From NCBI RefSeq assembly GCF_023838525.1, contig NZ_JAHUQD010000019.1, positions 1 to 48,885 on the forward strand: a DNA stretch of 48,885 nucleotides, read 5' to 3'. Both the position numbers and the translations under genes were made by a program. Within the stretch, counting starts at the first letter, position 1, and every line of letters starts with the position of its first letter. The notes under the pieces are model-generated. The model was not told where the DNA came from, ran no database searches, and saw nothing but the letters and a program-made list of their open reading frames with translations. This document shows positions 17,960 to 26,089 of this stretch, piece after piece. The DNA comes from Caldicoprobacter algeriensis. GTDB taxonomy: Bacteria; Bacillota; Clostridia; Caldicoprobacterales; Caldicoprobacteraceae.

Positions 17960-18291
17960 ATGTACATCACCAACTCCTTTATATATTTCGCTGTGCATAG
18001 CTAAGTAAACGTCTAATACAAAAGTTAACCATGATTTCTGCCGTATTAATTATTTCATCATTTAATACTCACACTTATGAACCAGGAAAACCCCTAAATT
18101 ATAACCCTCGTTTAAGCCCAATTATCTATTAAATAATGATTTGAGTTGGGCTCAGCAAAAACGCATTCTCACCTCCATATCCTCGTATATCGTATACACG
18201 GTAAAATCCAAGAGTTATTTTACCATATTTTTATTGATTAGTCTCGCTTTTTAAACTTTTCACCCAATTTAAACCTCTCTATAATAGAACC

Positions 18292-18331
18292 ATTGTAGAT
18301 TAATTCAAGTTATTGTAGATTAATTCAAGTT
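18292..18331. repeat. Exact 20-bp tandem duplication
   Basis: ATTGTAGATTAATTCAAGTT occurs twice head to tail. The second copy ends one base before the larE -35 hexamer. Confidence 0.95.
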
Positions 18332-18332
18332 A

Positions 18333-18377
18333 TTGACAAAATGTATTCTTGTAAATTATTATATTAATCATATAGGA
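18333..18377 (+). promoter_or_regulatory. larE operon promoter with CATATAGGA operator candidate
   Basis: TTGACA at 18333-18338, 18 bp, TATTAT at 18357-18362. The element AATCATATAGGATTA is centred on 18369-18377, at the expected transcription start. The same element flanks the cooS-like promoter at 22172 and 22241. Its position suggests repression. CymR, the Rrf2-type regulator of cysteine metabolism in Firmicutes, is a plausible binder (inference). Confidence 0.7.
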
Positions 18378-18504
18378 TTACTTAACTATAAGAAGAAAGC
18401 TCTGGGTTGCCGAAAAAATCCCTTAAAACGATCAGTTTTATAAACTTTACAGCCAGATTCCTATTAATTTTAAAGATTACAAACATATAGGGGAGGTAAA
18501 AATA

Positions 18505-19356
18505 ATGCCTACTGGAGCGCATGCCAATGAGGCACATGCCAAGCTGGAAGCATTAAAGAATTTGCTCAAATCCATGGGAAGCGTTGTCATCGCCTTTTCA
18601 GGAGGAGTGGACTCTTCATTTCTCGTAAAAGTAGCCCATGATGTTTTGGGGGATAAGGTGCTTGCTGTGACCGCCAGATCCTCTACATATCCCGAAAGGG
18701 AATTCAAAGAAGCGGTGCAGTTTGCAGCTGAGCATGGAATTCCACACAGGGTAATAGTATCGGAAGAGCTCGAAGTGGAAGGCTTTTCTGACAACCCTTT
18801 AAACAGGTGCTACTTATGCAAACATGAGCTGTTCAGCAAGATCAAAAAGCTTGCAGAGGAAGAAGGCTTCAAATTTGTAGCCGAGGGCTCAAATTATGAT
18901 GACCTCATAGGAGACTACCGCCCCGGCCTTCAGGCGGTGTCAGAACTCGGTGTGATAAGCCCTTTGAGGGAAGTCAAGCTCACTAAGGAGGAAATCAGGC
19001 TGCTGTCAAAAGAGATGGGCCTAAAGACATGGAACAAGCCCTCTTTCGCCTGCTTGTCATCAAGATTCCCTTACGGAGAGAAGATAACAAAGGAAAAGCT
19101 GGAAATGGTGGACAAAGCAGAACAGTTCATTATAGATCTGGGCTTCAGGCAGGTTCGCGTAAGGTATCACGGCAGCGTAGCGAGAATCGAGGCAGATGAA
19201 AACGACTTTGGCAAATTCCTGGATAAGCAGATAAGGGAAGTCATATATTCAAGGTTCAAAGAGCTGGGCTTTCTATACGTCGCCCTTGACCTTAAAGGAT
19301 ACAGAACGGGCAGCATGAACGAAGGTTTTTTCAAAAGGGGTGAGGCAAATGCATAA
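18505..19356 (+). CDS. larE: LarE-type ATP-dependent sulfur transferase
   Basis: A 283-residue PP-loop protein of the LarE family. LarE inserts sulfur into pyridinium carboxylate nucleotides when the nickel-pincer cofactor of lactate racemase is made. The PP-loop is FSGGVDSS (31-38). Three cysteines stand at Cys102 and Cys105 ([11 protein letters not shown]) and Cys183 ([14 protein letters not shown]). Cys183 corresponds to the sulfur-donating Cys of classic LarE; the three-Cys pattern resembles LarE forms reported to carry a [4Fe-4S] cluster, which would be catalytic instead of sacrificial (recalled family knowledge). It has a GGGAGG site and an ATG start. No larA, larB or larC is in the window. 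Instead it leads an operon with ridA and two Cys/Met PLP enzymes, so its sulfur may go elsewhere. Confidence 0.88.
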   Translation: MPTGAHANEAHAKLEALKNLLKSMGSVVIAFSGGVDSSFLVKVAHDVLGDKVLAVTARSSTYPEREFKEAVQFAAEHGIPHRVIVSEELEVEGFSDNPLNRCYLCKHELFSKIKKLAEEEGFKFVAEGSNYDDLIGDYRPGLQAVSELGVISPLREVKLTKEEIRLLSKEMGLKTWNKPSFACLSSRFPYGEKITKEKLEMVDKAEQFIIDLGFRQVRVRYHGSVARIEADENDFGKFLDKQIREVIYSRFKELGFLYVALDLKGYRTGSMNEGFFKRGEANA

Positions 19357-19726
19357 GGCCGTGCATACCGATAAAGCTCCCGCTGCTATAGGGCCATATT
19401 CTCAGGCTATAGATACAGGGGCTTTGATTTATACATCGGGGCAGATCCCAATAGACCCTTCAACCGGCCAGGTGGTAAGCGGCGGGATTAAAGAGCAAAC
19501 CGCCCAGGTGCTGGAAAACCTAAAGAACGTGCTTGAAGCGGCAGGAAGCAGCATGGAAAAGGTGATAAAGACCACCGTATTTATGAAGGACCTCAGCGAT
19601 TTCTCGGCCATGAATGAGGTGTATGCAAAGTATTTTTCTGAGCCGTATCCTGCCAGGTCATGCGTAGAGGTAAACAGGCTGCCCAAGGATGTATTGATAG
19701 AAATCGAAGCCGTTGCGCTAAAGTGA
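19349..19726 (+). CDS. ridA: RidA family enamine/imine deaminase
   Basis: A 125-residue RidA (YjgF/UK114) protein, full length for the family. It hydrolyses reactive enamines and imines such as 2-aminoacrylate, made by PLP enzymes. Landmarks are GPYSQAI near the start, [11 protein letters not shown], and the active-site Arg103 in PARSCVEV followed by [13 protein letters not shown]. The ATG at 19349 overlaps the last 8 bases of larE, so translation is probably coupled; a GTG at 19340 is an alternative. It sits directly upstream of two Cys/Met-type PLP enzymes that can generate aminoacrylate or aminocrotonate by elimination, which explains its place in the operon. Confidence 0.93.
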   Translation: MHKAVHTDKAPAAIGPYSQAIDTGALIYTSGQIPIDPSTGQVVSGGIKEQTAQVLENLKNVLEAAGSSMEKVIKTTVFMKDLSDFSAMNEVYAKYFSEPYPARSCVEVNRLPKDVLIEIEAVALK

Positions 19727-19746
19727 AAGAGGAGCGGTGATGTTTC

Positions 19747-20898
19747 ATGGGGATATCCAAGCAATTGAAACTCGAAACCAAAGTAGTACATGGATATAAG
19801 GGCTATGACCAATACACCGGCGCGGTAAGCTTTCCGATATATCAGAGCGCTACCTTTAAGCATCCGGGCCTGAATCAAACAACGGGTTACGATTATTCCA
19901 GGGTTCAAAACCCAACAAGGGAAGAGCTTGAAAATACCATTGCAAACCTTGAAAATGGAAAACATGGTTTTGCATTTTCAAGTGGTATGGCCGCCATTTC
20001 AACAGTGCTTTCTTTATTTGAGCCAGGCCAGCACATCATCGTTTCAGATGACCTTTATGGGGGTACATACAGGCTGTTTGAAGAAATTTACAGGCGATAC
20101 GGTATTGAATTCACTTATGTAGATACCAGCCGTATCCATGAGGTAGAACAGGCCTTAAGAAATACCACAACAGCAATATTTATCGAAACGCCTTCCAATC
20201 CCATGATGAAGGTTACCGATATCGCCCTCACAGCCGCCCTTGCAAAATCAAGAAAAATACTGACCATCGTGGATAATACTTTTCTTACCCCATATTTTCA
20301 AAGGCCTCTCGAACTGGGAGCCGATATCGTAATTCACAGCGGGACCAAATACCTCGGAGGTCACAACGATACCTTAGCCGGGTTTATAATTGTAAACGAC
20401 GACGACATAGCCGAAAGGATAAAACTGATACAGAAATCCGAAGGAGCGGTTTTAGCTCCCTTTGATAGTTGGTTGATCCTCCGGGGAATCAAAACGCTGG
20501 CAGTGAGGCTTGAAAAACAGCAGGAAAATGCGCTGGCTATCGCTAAATGGCTGCAAAACCATAAGAAGGTTGAAAGAGTGTATTATGTAGGGCTGAGCGA
20601 TCATGAGGGCTATGAGATTTCCAGGCGGCAGGCTTCAGGTTTTGGCGCGATGATATCATTTTCAGTTAAGCACACGGCACTGGTAGAACAGGTCCTTGAA
20701 AGGGTACAGGTAATTATGTTTGCCGAAAGCCTTGGAGGCGTAGAAAGCCTCATAACCTATCCTATTGTACAGACACACTCAGCTATACCTGAAGAAATGA
20801 GAAGGCGAATTGGCGTTACAGATAAACTTCTTAGGCTGTCTGTAGGAATTGAGGCGGTTGAAGATCTTATATCCGATCTGGAACAGGCGCTGGACTAA
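19747..20898 (+). CDS. Cys/Met metabolism PLP enzyme (cystathionine gamma-synthase/lyase type), copy 1
   Basis: A 383-residue fold-type I PLP enzyme. The PLP lysine is Lys201 in IHSGTKYLGGHND; FSSGMAAISTVL and IVDNTFLTPYFQRPLELG are family signatures, and YSRVQNPTR holds the phosphate-binding Tyr/Arg pair. The family covers cystathionine gamma-synthase, cystathionine beta- and gamma-lyase, and methionine gamma-lyase, and motifs do not settle which one this is. It starts 20 bp after ridA with a GAGGAG site. The next gene is a paralogue of similar length, so one may run transsulfuration and the other release sulfide or a thiol. Confidence 0.9.
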   Translation: MGISKQLKLETKVVHGYKGYDQYTGAVSFPIYQSATFKHPGLNQTTGYDYSRVQNPTREELENTIANLENGKHGFAFSSGMAAISTVLSLFEPGQHIIVSDDLYGGTYRLFEEIYRRYGIEFTYVDTSRIHEVEQALRNTTTAIFIETPSNPMMKVTDIALTAALAKSRKILTIVDNTFLTPYFQRPLELGADIVIHSGTKYLGGHNDTLAGFIIVNDDDIAERIKLIQKSEGAVLAPFDSWLILRGIKTLAVRLEKQQENALAIAKWLQNHKKVERVYYVGLSDHEGYEISRRQASGFGAMISFSVKHTALVEQVLERVQVIMFAESLGGVESLITYPIVQTHSAIPEEMRRRIGVTDKLLRLSVGIEAVEDLISDLEQALD

Positions 20899-20934
20899 GA
20901 ACTTAAATAAAATAATCAAGGTAAGGTGATATAT

Positions 20935-22068
20935 ATGAGATTTGCAACAAAACTAATTCATAACGGAAATGAAATGGATAAAAATACGGGAGCGCTCAGC
21001 ATACCAATATACCAGGTTTCAACCTACCACCTGAGAGACATCGACCAACCACAGGAATACGAATACTCACGCTCGGGCAATCCGACCAGAAAGGCCCTTG
21101 AAGAAACCATAGCCATACTTGAGGGAGGCGATAAAGGCTTTGCCTTTGCTTCCGGAATGGCCGCAATAGCCTCGGTGCTCTCGATTTTTTCTTCGGGTGA
21201 TCATATTATAGTGAGCCAGGACGTATACGGCGGAACTCACCGGATCCTCACATCCTTCTTTGCCCGCTATCACCTCTCCGCCAGCTTTGTGGACACAACA
21301 GATATCGATGCTGTAAAGAAAAGCATCACCCCTAATACCAGGGCAATTTATGTTGAAACGCCTTCAAATCCCTTGCTTAAAATAACTGATTTAAGGAGTA
21401 TAGTTAAAATCGCCAGAGAGCATAACCTTATCACCATTATCGACAACACCTTTATGTCGCCCTATCTGCAAAGGCCTATAGAGCTTGGGTTTGACATTGT
21501 AATTCACAGCGCTACAAAGTTTATCGGCGGACACAGCGACGTGATTGGAGGCCTGGTAGTGGTCAAAGGCGCTGAATTGAGCCAAAGGATATATTCAGTG
21601 CAAAATGGCTTTGGCGCAATTCTTGGCCCTCAGGACAGCTGGCTGCTTTTAAGAGGCTTGAAAACGCTTAAGGTCAGGCTTGATTATCAGCAGGATAGCG
21701 CGCAAAAGCTCGCAGAATATCTGCAGAAGAATAAAAATGTAAAACAGGTATACTATCCAGGGCTTCAAAATCACGAGGGCAGAGACATTCATTACAGCCA
21801 GGCGGATGGAGCAGGAGCTGTGCTTTCTTTTAAAACCATCGATGCTGAAAAAGCAAAGAGTTTCATGAAAAAAATAAAGCTAGCCGCAGTAGCTGCAAGC
21901 CTCGGCGGAATTGAAACCATCGTATCCTATCCCTCTAAAATGTCGCATGCCGCTGTACCCAGATCAGAAAGAGAAAGGCTGGGGATAACAGACGATTTGA
22001 TAAGAGTATCGGTGGGGCTTGAAGACATCGAGGATTTAATTGAAGATTTCGAAAAAGCGTTATATTGA
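20935..22068 (+). CDS. Cys/Met metabolism PLP enzyme (cystathionine gamma-synthase/lyase type), copy 2
   Basis: A 377-residue paralogue of the preceding enzyme, clearly alike along its length. The PLP lysine is Lys195 in IHSATKFIGGHSD; FASGMAAIASVL and IIDNTFMSPYLQRPIELG match the family. ATG 20935 with AAGGTGA 6 bp upstream is preferred over the in-frame GTG at 20926. It ends the larE operon; a strong terminator lies 32 bp downstream. Two different members of this family side by side are common where methionine and cysteine are interconverted, but the exact reaction (gamma-synthase, beta-lyase, gamma-lyase) cannot be assigned here. Confidence 0.9.
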   Translation: MRFATKLIHNGNEMDKNTGALSIPIYQVSTYHLRDIDQPQEYEYSRSGNPTRKALEETIAILEGGDKGFAFASGMAAIASVLSIFSSGDHIIVSQDVYGGTHRILTSFFARYHLSASFVDTTDIDAVKKSITPNTRAIYVETPSNPLLKITDLRSIVKIAREHNLITIIDNTFMSPYLQRPIELGFDIVIHSATKFIGGHSDVIGGLVVVKGAELSQRIYSVQNGFGAILGPQDSWLLLRGLKTLKVRLDYQQDSAQKLAEYLQKNKNVKQVYYPGLQNHEGRDIHYSQADGAGAVLSFKTIDAEKAKSFMKKIKLAAVAASLGGIETIVSYPSKMSHAAVPRSERERLGITDDLIRVSVGLEDIEDLIEDFEKALY

Positions 22069-22100
22069 TTCTTTTATGTTGATTCTTAAAACTCCTAACC

Positions 22101-22136
22101 AAAGGCTTACCTTAATTCAAGGTAAGCCTTTTTTTA
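22101..22136 (+). terminator. Rho-independent terminator after the larE operon
   Basis: A perfect 12-bp stem, AAGGCTTACCTT/AAGGTAAGCCTT, with a 5-nt loop is followed by a T run. It separates the larE unit from the cooS-like unit. Confidence 0.95.
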
Positions 22137-22171
22137 TAAGTTTTTAAGTTTTTACAACTATTCATATTATT

Positions 22172-22249
22172 CATATAGGAATTATTTAAAATAACTGTTG
22201 ACAGCCGTTATGTTTTTAAATAAAATTAAATAGTACTAATCATATAGGA
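22172..22249 (+). promoter_or_regulatory. cooS-like operon promoter flanked by two CATATAGGA elements
   Basis: TTGACA at 22198-22203, 17 bp, TAAAAT at 22221-22226. CATATAGGAATT starts at 22172, upstream of the -35. CATATAGGAATA starts at 22241, just past the expected start site. The same nonamer is at the larE promoter. Two sites flanking a promoter fit a repressor, or an activator plus a repressor site. The regulator is not in the window. Confidence 0.75.
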
Positions 22250-22276
22250 ATAGTATTATTTGCAGGAGGGTTGAAA

Positions 22277-24283
22277 ATGAAGTTGCACCATCCACGCCAC
22301 TATCATCACACACATTTCGGCCATGAAGAACGGGTTTATTACCATCATACTGACTTCAATGACTACATCCAGGCAGTAGAGGAATATAAAAAAAGCTTTC
22401 CTTCAAAAAGCGATGTACTGAAATATACCCCCGATCCGGCAGTCAGAGAAATGCTTCTACATATGGAAAAGGCCGGATGTGAAACCTGCTTTGACCGCTT
22501 TGACAAACAAAAACCTCAATGCTCTTTCGGTATAGCAGGTGTATGCTGCAGAAACTGCAATATGGGCCCATGCAGGATCACTAAAAAAAGCTTCAAAGGA
22601 GTATGCGGCGCAGACGCCGACCTTATTGTGGCCAGAAATCTTTTGCGTTGGGTTGCAGCAGGAGTGGCAGCTCATGGGGCACGGGGCCGCGAAATAATGC
22701 TGGCTTTAAAAGCTGCCGCTCAGGGTCTTTTAGATATGCCCATTGCAGGATCTGATAAGTTGAAAAAGTCGGCCGTCCAGCTTGGAATCGATACAGAGGG
22801 AAAAACCTTGGAAGAGATAGCTTCTGAGGTAGCCGATATTCTCATTGAAGATTTATGCAGAGCAGTCCCTGGCAAACATAAAACCTTGCATGCCTTTGCA
22901 CCGGAAGAAAGAATAAGAGTATGGGAGGGCCTTGATATTCTCCCTATTGGAGCCTATCACGAGGTGTTTGAGGCTCTTCATAGAACAAGCACAGGGACCG
23001 ATGGAGATTGGGAAAATGTCATGAAGCAGTTCTTAAGATGCGGGCTTGCATTTGCCTGGACCAGCGTACTTGGCTCCTCCATAGCCATGGACAGCCTTTT
23101 TGGCATGCCTGAAAGAAGAACGGTAAGAGCAAACTTAGGGGCTTTGAAAAAAGGGTACGTCAATATTGCCGTCCACGGGCACTCTCCACTACTGGTAAGT
23201 GAAATCGTAAAACAAGGAAGAAGCCAGGAGTTTATAAACCTTGCAAAGCAAAAAGGTGCTTTGGGCATTCAATTTTACGGCATATGCTGTTCAGGGCTTT
23301 CCGCAATGTATCGTTACGGCGGAGTCATTCCGCTATCAAATGCCATTGGCGTAGAGCTGGTGCTTGGCACAGGCGCTATTGACCTGTGGGTAGCAGATGT
23401 TCAGGATGTATATCCTTCCATAATGGAAGTGGCGAAATGCTTTAAAACAACTGTGGTGACAACCAGCGATTCCGCAAGGCTACAGGGAGCCGAACATTAC
23501 GGATACGATCACATGCATTCGAATCTAAGCGAGACCAAAGCGCTTGTCAGGAAAATCATAAAAAGAGCTATTGACAGCTTTGCATCGAGAAGGGATGTTC
23601 CTGTTTTTATACCCCAATACGAAGTAGAAGCTGAAGTAGGCTTTTCATTGGAGTATGCCATCAGCCATTTTGGAAGCATAGAAATAATAGCCGATGCCCT
23701 GAAAGACGGCAAGATCGCAGGAATAGTAAATCTCGTGGGTTGCAACAATCCAAGAGTGATTTATGAAAAGGCGATTACAGACATCGCATCGATCTTAATA
23801 CAAAACAACATCCTCGTTTTGACAAACGGCTGCGCTTCATTCCCTCTACTGAAATTGGGCTTTTGCAATAAATCAGCCCTTAGCATGACCGGGAGTGAAT
23901 TAAGGGAGTTTCTCCAACCGGATCTCCCTCCTGTGTGGCATATGGGGGAGTGTCTTGACAATGCGAGAGCATCTGCGTTTTTCAGAGCGCTGGCCGATGC
24001 CTTAGGTAAAGATATAAAAGATATGCCTTTTGCCTTTGCAAGCCCAGAATGGTCCAATGAAAAAGGAGTCGGGGCAGCTTTGGGGTTCAGGCTCCTTGGA
24101 ATCAATTCTTATCATTCGGTTTATCCACCGGTGCAGGGTTCTGAAAAGGTGATGAAATTCCTATTTGAGGATACGCAAAAGACTCTGGGCTCGGTTATGG
24201 TTGTGGAAGTAGACCACGAAAAGCTTGCCGAAAGAATAGTGTCAGATATAAAAAACAAGCGAAAAGCCTTGGGATGGGAATAA
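22277..24283 (+). CDS. Noncanonical anaerobic CO dehydrogenase (CooS)-like protein
   Basis: A 668-residue protein related over its full length to Ni-Fe CO dehydrogenase catalytic subunits. It keeps the D-cluster (Cys82, Cys90) and B-cluster cysteines (Cys91, 94, 99, 110; GVCCRNCNMGPCRI). Of the C-cluster ligands, it keeps His302 (VHGHSP), Cys337/338 (GICC), Cys489 (GCNN), Cys519 (NGCAS), Cys559 (MGECLDN) and the catalytic Lys596 (NEK). The ligand equivalent to Cys333 of the Carboxydothermus CooSII enzyme is Asp377 (ADVQDVYPS). In the histidine channel only the first His (His133) remains; the next three positions are Arg, Glu and Leu. A His-rich tail (nine His in the first 24 residues) precedes an extra CxxC (Cys68, Cys71). 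ATG 22277 is chosen over the TTG at 22271 for RBS spacing. It is probably not a CO oxidiser. It is cotranscribed with an ABC importer. Confidence 0.87.
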   Translation: MKLHHPRHYHHTHFGHEERVYYHHTDFNDYIQAVEEYKKSFPSKSDVLKYTPDPAVREMLLHMEKAGCETCFDRFDKQKPQCSFGIAGVCCRNCNMGPCRITKKSFKGVCGADADLIVARNLLRWVAAGVAAHGARGREIMLALKAAAQGLLDMPIAGSDKLKKSAVQLGIDTEGKTLEEIASEVADILIEDLCRAVPGKHKTLHAFAPEERIRVWEGLDILPIGAYHEVFEALHRTSTGTDGDWENVMKQFLRCGLAFAWTSVLGSSIAMDSLFGMPERRTVRANLGALKKGYVNIAVHGHSPLLVSEIVKQGRSQEFINLAKQKGALGIQFYGICCSGLSAMYRYGGVIPLSNAIGVELVLGTGAIDLWVADVQDVYPSIMEVAKCFKTTVVTTSDSARLQGAEHYGYDHMHSNLSETKALVRKIIKRAIDSFASRRDVPVFIPQYEVEAEVGFSLEYAISHFGSIEIIADALKDGKIAGIVNLVGCNNPRVIYEKAITDIASILIQNNILVLTNGCASFPLLKLGFCNKSALSMTGSELREFLQPDLPPVWHMGECLDNARASAFFRALADALGKDIKDMPFAFASPEWSNEKGVGAALGFRLLGINSYHSVYPPVQGSEKVMKFLFEDTQKTLGSVMVVEVDHEKLAERIVSDIKNKRKALGWE

Positions 24284-24338
24284 AAATCATTACAACAATC
24301 AGAGACAAATCGGAGGTAAATATTGGAGGGAAATATTA

Positions 24339-25307
24339 ATGAAAGAAAAATTTATTAGAACCATCTTTGCCATTATATTAGCGCTTTTGATGCTCAACCT
24401 AGCAGGCTGCAAATCAACATATGAAACAAATACACAGACAGAGATAAAAACGATAAAAATAGCATATATTCCACTTACACATGCAGTCCCACTGTATATA
24501 CAAAATGAACTATTAAAACAAAACCCACAGGATGTAAAGCTTGAACTCGTTAAGTTTAGTTCATGGCCTGAGGTTATAGAAGCTTTAAATGCGGGTAAAG
24601 TGGATGGCGCCTCCATATTGATCCAGCTTGCAATGAAAGCCCGAGAACAGGGAATTGACTTAAAAGCCGTTGCTTTAGGCCATAGAGACGGAAACGTTGT
24701 TGTGACATCAAAATATATTACCAGCGTTGCTGAATTAAAAGGGAAGACGTTTGCAATTCCCCATCGGCTTTCTACCCACAATATTTTGCTGTATATTATG
24801 CTAAAGAACAATGGGCTTTCATACAATGACATAAACGTAATAGAGCTCCCCCCGCCAGAAATGCCTGCAGCCCTGTCGGAAGGAAGGATTTCCGGCTATT
24901 CAGTTGCAGAACCCTTTGGCGCTGTATCGGTTGCCAACGGTAAAGGAAAAGTATTATTTAACTCTCAAGACCTGTGGGGAAATTCCGTTTGCTGCGCTCT
25001 TGTGCTGAGAAATGATTTCATTCAAAACAATAGATCTATCGCAGAAAAATTTGTACAGGAGTATGTAAAAGCAGCCCATAAAGCAGATTCAAAAGACCGT
25101 GCTACATTGGATATCCTAACAAAATATTTAAGAACCGACTCACGTGTCCTGGAGCTATCGCTCAAATGGATTTCTTATAAAAATTTAAAACTTGAAGAAA
25201 AGGATTACAATGATCTTTCAAAATACCTTGTTGAAATGGGCCTTATAGAAAATCCTCCTCCATACAGTGATTTTGTAGACAATACACTAATAGATAATGC
25301 GAAGTGA
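24339..25307 (+). CDS. ABC transporter substrate-binding lipoprotein (NitT/TauT, NMT1-like)
   Basis: A 322-residue lipoprotein: signal sequence with lipobox LAGC (Cys24), then a type-2 periplasmic-binding fold of the NMT1/SsuA/TauA kind, with IKIAYIPLTHAVPLYI, ALNAGKVDGASILIQL and ISGYSVAEPFGAVSVANGKG. Such proteins bind sulfonates, nitrate, thiamine precursors or bicarbonate at the cell surface, and the ligand cannot be read from sequence. GGAGGG lies about 10 bp before the ATG. It lies 55 bp after the cooS-like gene and overlaps the permease gene, so all four genes form one operon. Its partnership suggests that it supplies the substrate of the CooS-like protein or a sulfur compound (inference). 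Confidence 0.9.
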   Translation: MKEKFIRTIFAIILALLMLNLAGCKSTYETNTQTEIKTIKIAYIPLTHAVPLYIQNELLKQNPQDVKLELVKFSSWPEVIEALNAGKVDGASILIQLAMKAREQGIDLKAVALGHRDGNVVVTSKYITSVAELKGKTFAIPHRLSTHNILLYIMLKNNGLSYNDINVIELPPPEMPAALSEGRISGYSVAEPFGAVSVANGKGKVLFNSQDLWGNSVCCALVLRNDFIQNNRSIAEKFVQEYVKAAHKADSKDRATLDILTKYLRTDSRVLELSLKWISYKNLKLEEKDYNDLSKYLVEMGLIENPPPYSDFVDNTLIDNAK

Positions 25308-26088
25308 TGCTGTTATGGGGAAAATAGTAAAAGTTTTAAAAGTTATCTCAAGTTTGGCTTTATTTGTTGCAATATGGGAGCTGATAGTACTTACAGGAAG
25401 ATATGAACCATCCCTCCTTCCCTCCCCTGTAAAAGTGCTAGAAGGAATGGGAGAACTGGTAAAAGACGGGACCCTTATTACCCACTTTAAAGTCAGCCTG
25501 TCAAGATTTATAACGGGATATGCTATGGCTGTAATTACAGGAATCAGCCTTGGACTTGTCTTAGGCTACAATAAAAAAGTATGGGAATTTGTAGAACCCG
25601 TTGTGCAATTGTTGAGACCTGTGTCTCCCATTGCCTGGTTTCCTTTTATCGTTCTTTGGTTTGGTATAGGCGATGTTCCTGCAATCATCATCATTTTCAT
25701 TGCCGGGTTCTTCCCTACCCTTCTTTCCACCGTTTCCGGAGTTAGAAAGGTAGATCCTGTTTATTTGAATGTTGCAAACAATTTTGGCATCCGACAGCCA
25801 CACTTGCTTTTTAAAATCATACTTCCCGCCGCCTTCCCAATGATTGCTAACGGGCTGCATATAGCGCTCGGTACAGCGTGGGTTTTCCTGGTTGCTGGAG
25901 AAATGGTAGGAGCGCAATCCGGCTTAGGATACCTGATAATAGATTCAAGGAATTCCTTAAGATCGGATCTAGTTTTAGCGGGCATAATTTTTATTGGCAT
26001 ATCAGGGCTTGTTCTGGATCGGCTGATAAAACTCCTGGAAGGCTATATCGAAAGACAATGGGGAGTCTCAGATGGGAGGAGGAACTAA
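25297..26088 (+). CDS. ABC transporter permease (SsuC/TauC type)
   Basis: A 263-residue inner-membrane permease with about six helices. The EAA-type loop that contacts the ATPase is visible around [23 protein letters not shown] (about residues 161-183). It overlaps the binding-protein gene by 11 bp, indicating coupled translation. An internal ATG at 25315 ([14 protein letters not shown]) is an equally plausible start, since neither has a strong ribosome binding site. It is part of the cooS-like operon. Confidence 0.9.
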   Translation: MRSDAVMGKIVKVLKVISSLALFVAIWELIVLTGRYEPSLLPSPVKVLEGMGELVKDGTLITHFKVSLSRFITGYAMAVITGISLGLVLGYNKKVWEFVEPVVQLLRPVSPIAWFPFIVLWFGIGDVPAIIIIFIAGFFPTLLSTVSGVRKVDPVYLNVANNFGIRQPHLLFKIILPAAFPMIANGLHIALGTAWVFLVAGEMVGAQSGLGYLIIDSRNSLRSDLVLAGIIFIGISGLVLDRLIKLLEGYIERQWGVSDGRRN

Positions 26089-26089
26089 T

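Larger units (their letters stand above)
17960..18504. other. Intergenic region upstream of the larE operon
   Basis: A 545-bp AT-rich intergenic stretch. It holds a 7-bp stem with a long loop (AGCCCAA...TTGGGCT, about 18115-18152), a 20-bp tandem duplication (18292-18331), a strong promoter and a CATATAGGA element. No gene is seen in it. Confidence 0.6.

Noticed and set aside
18505-19356. Possible complete lactate racemase (lar) system
   Set aside because: No larA, larB or larC homologue is found next to larE on either strand.
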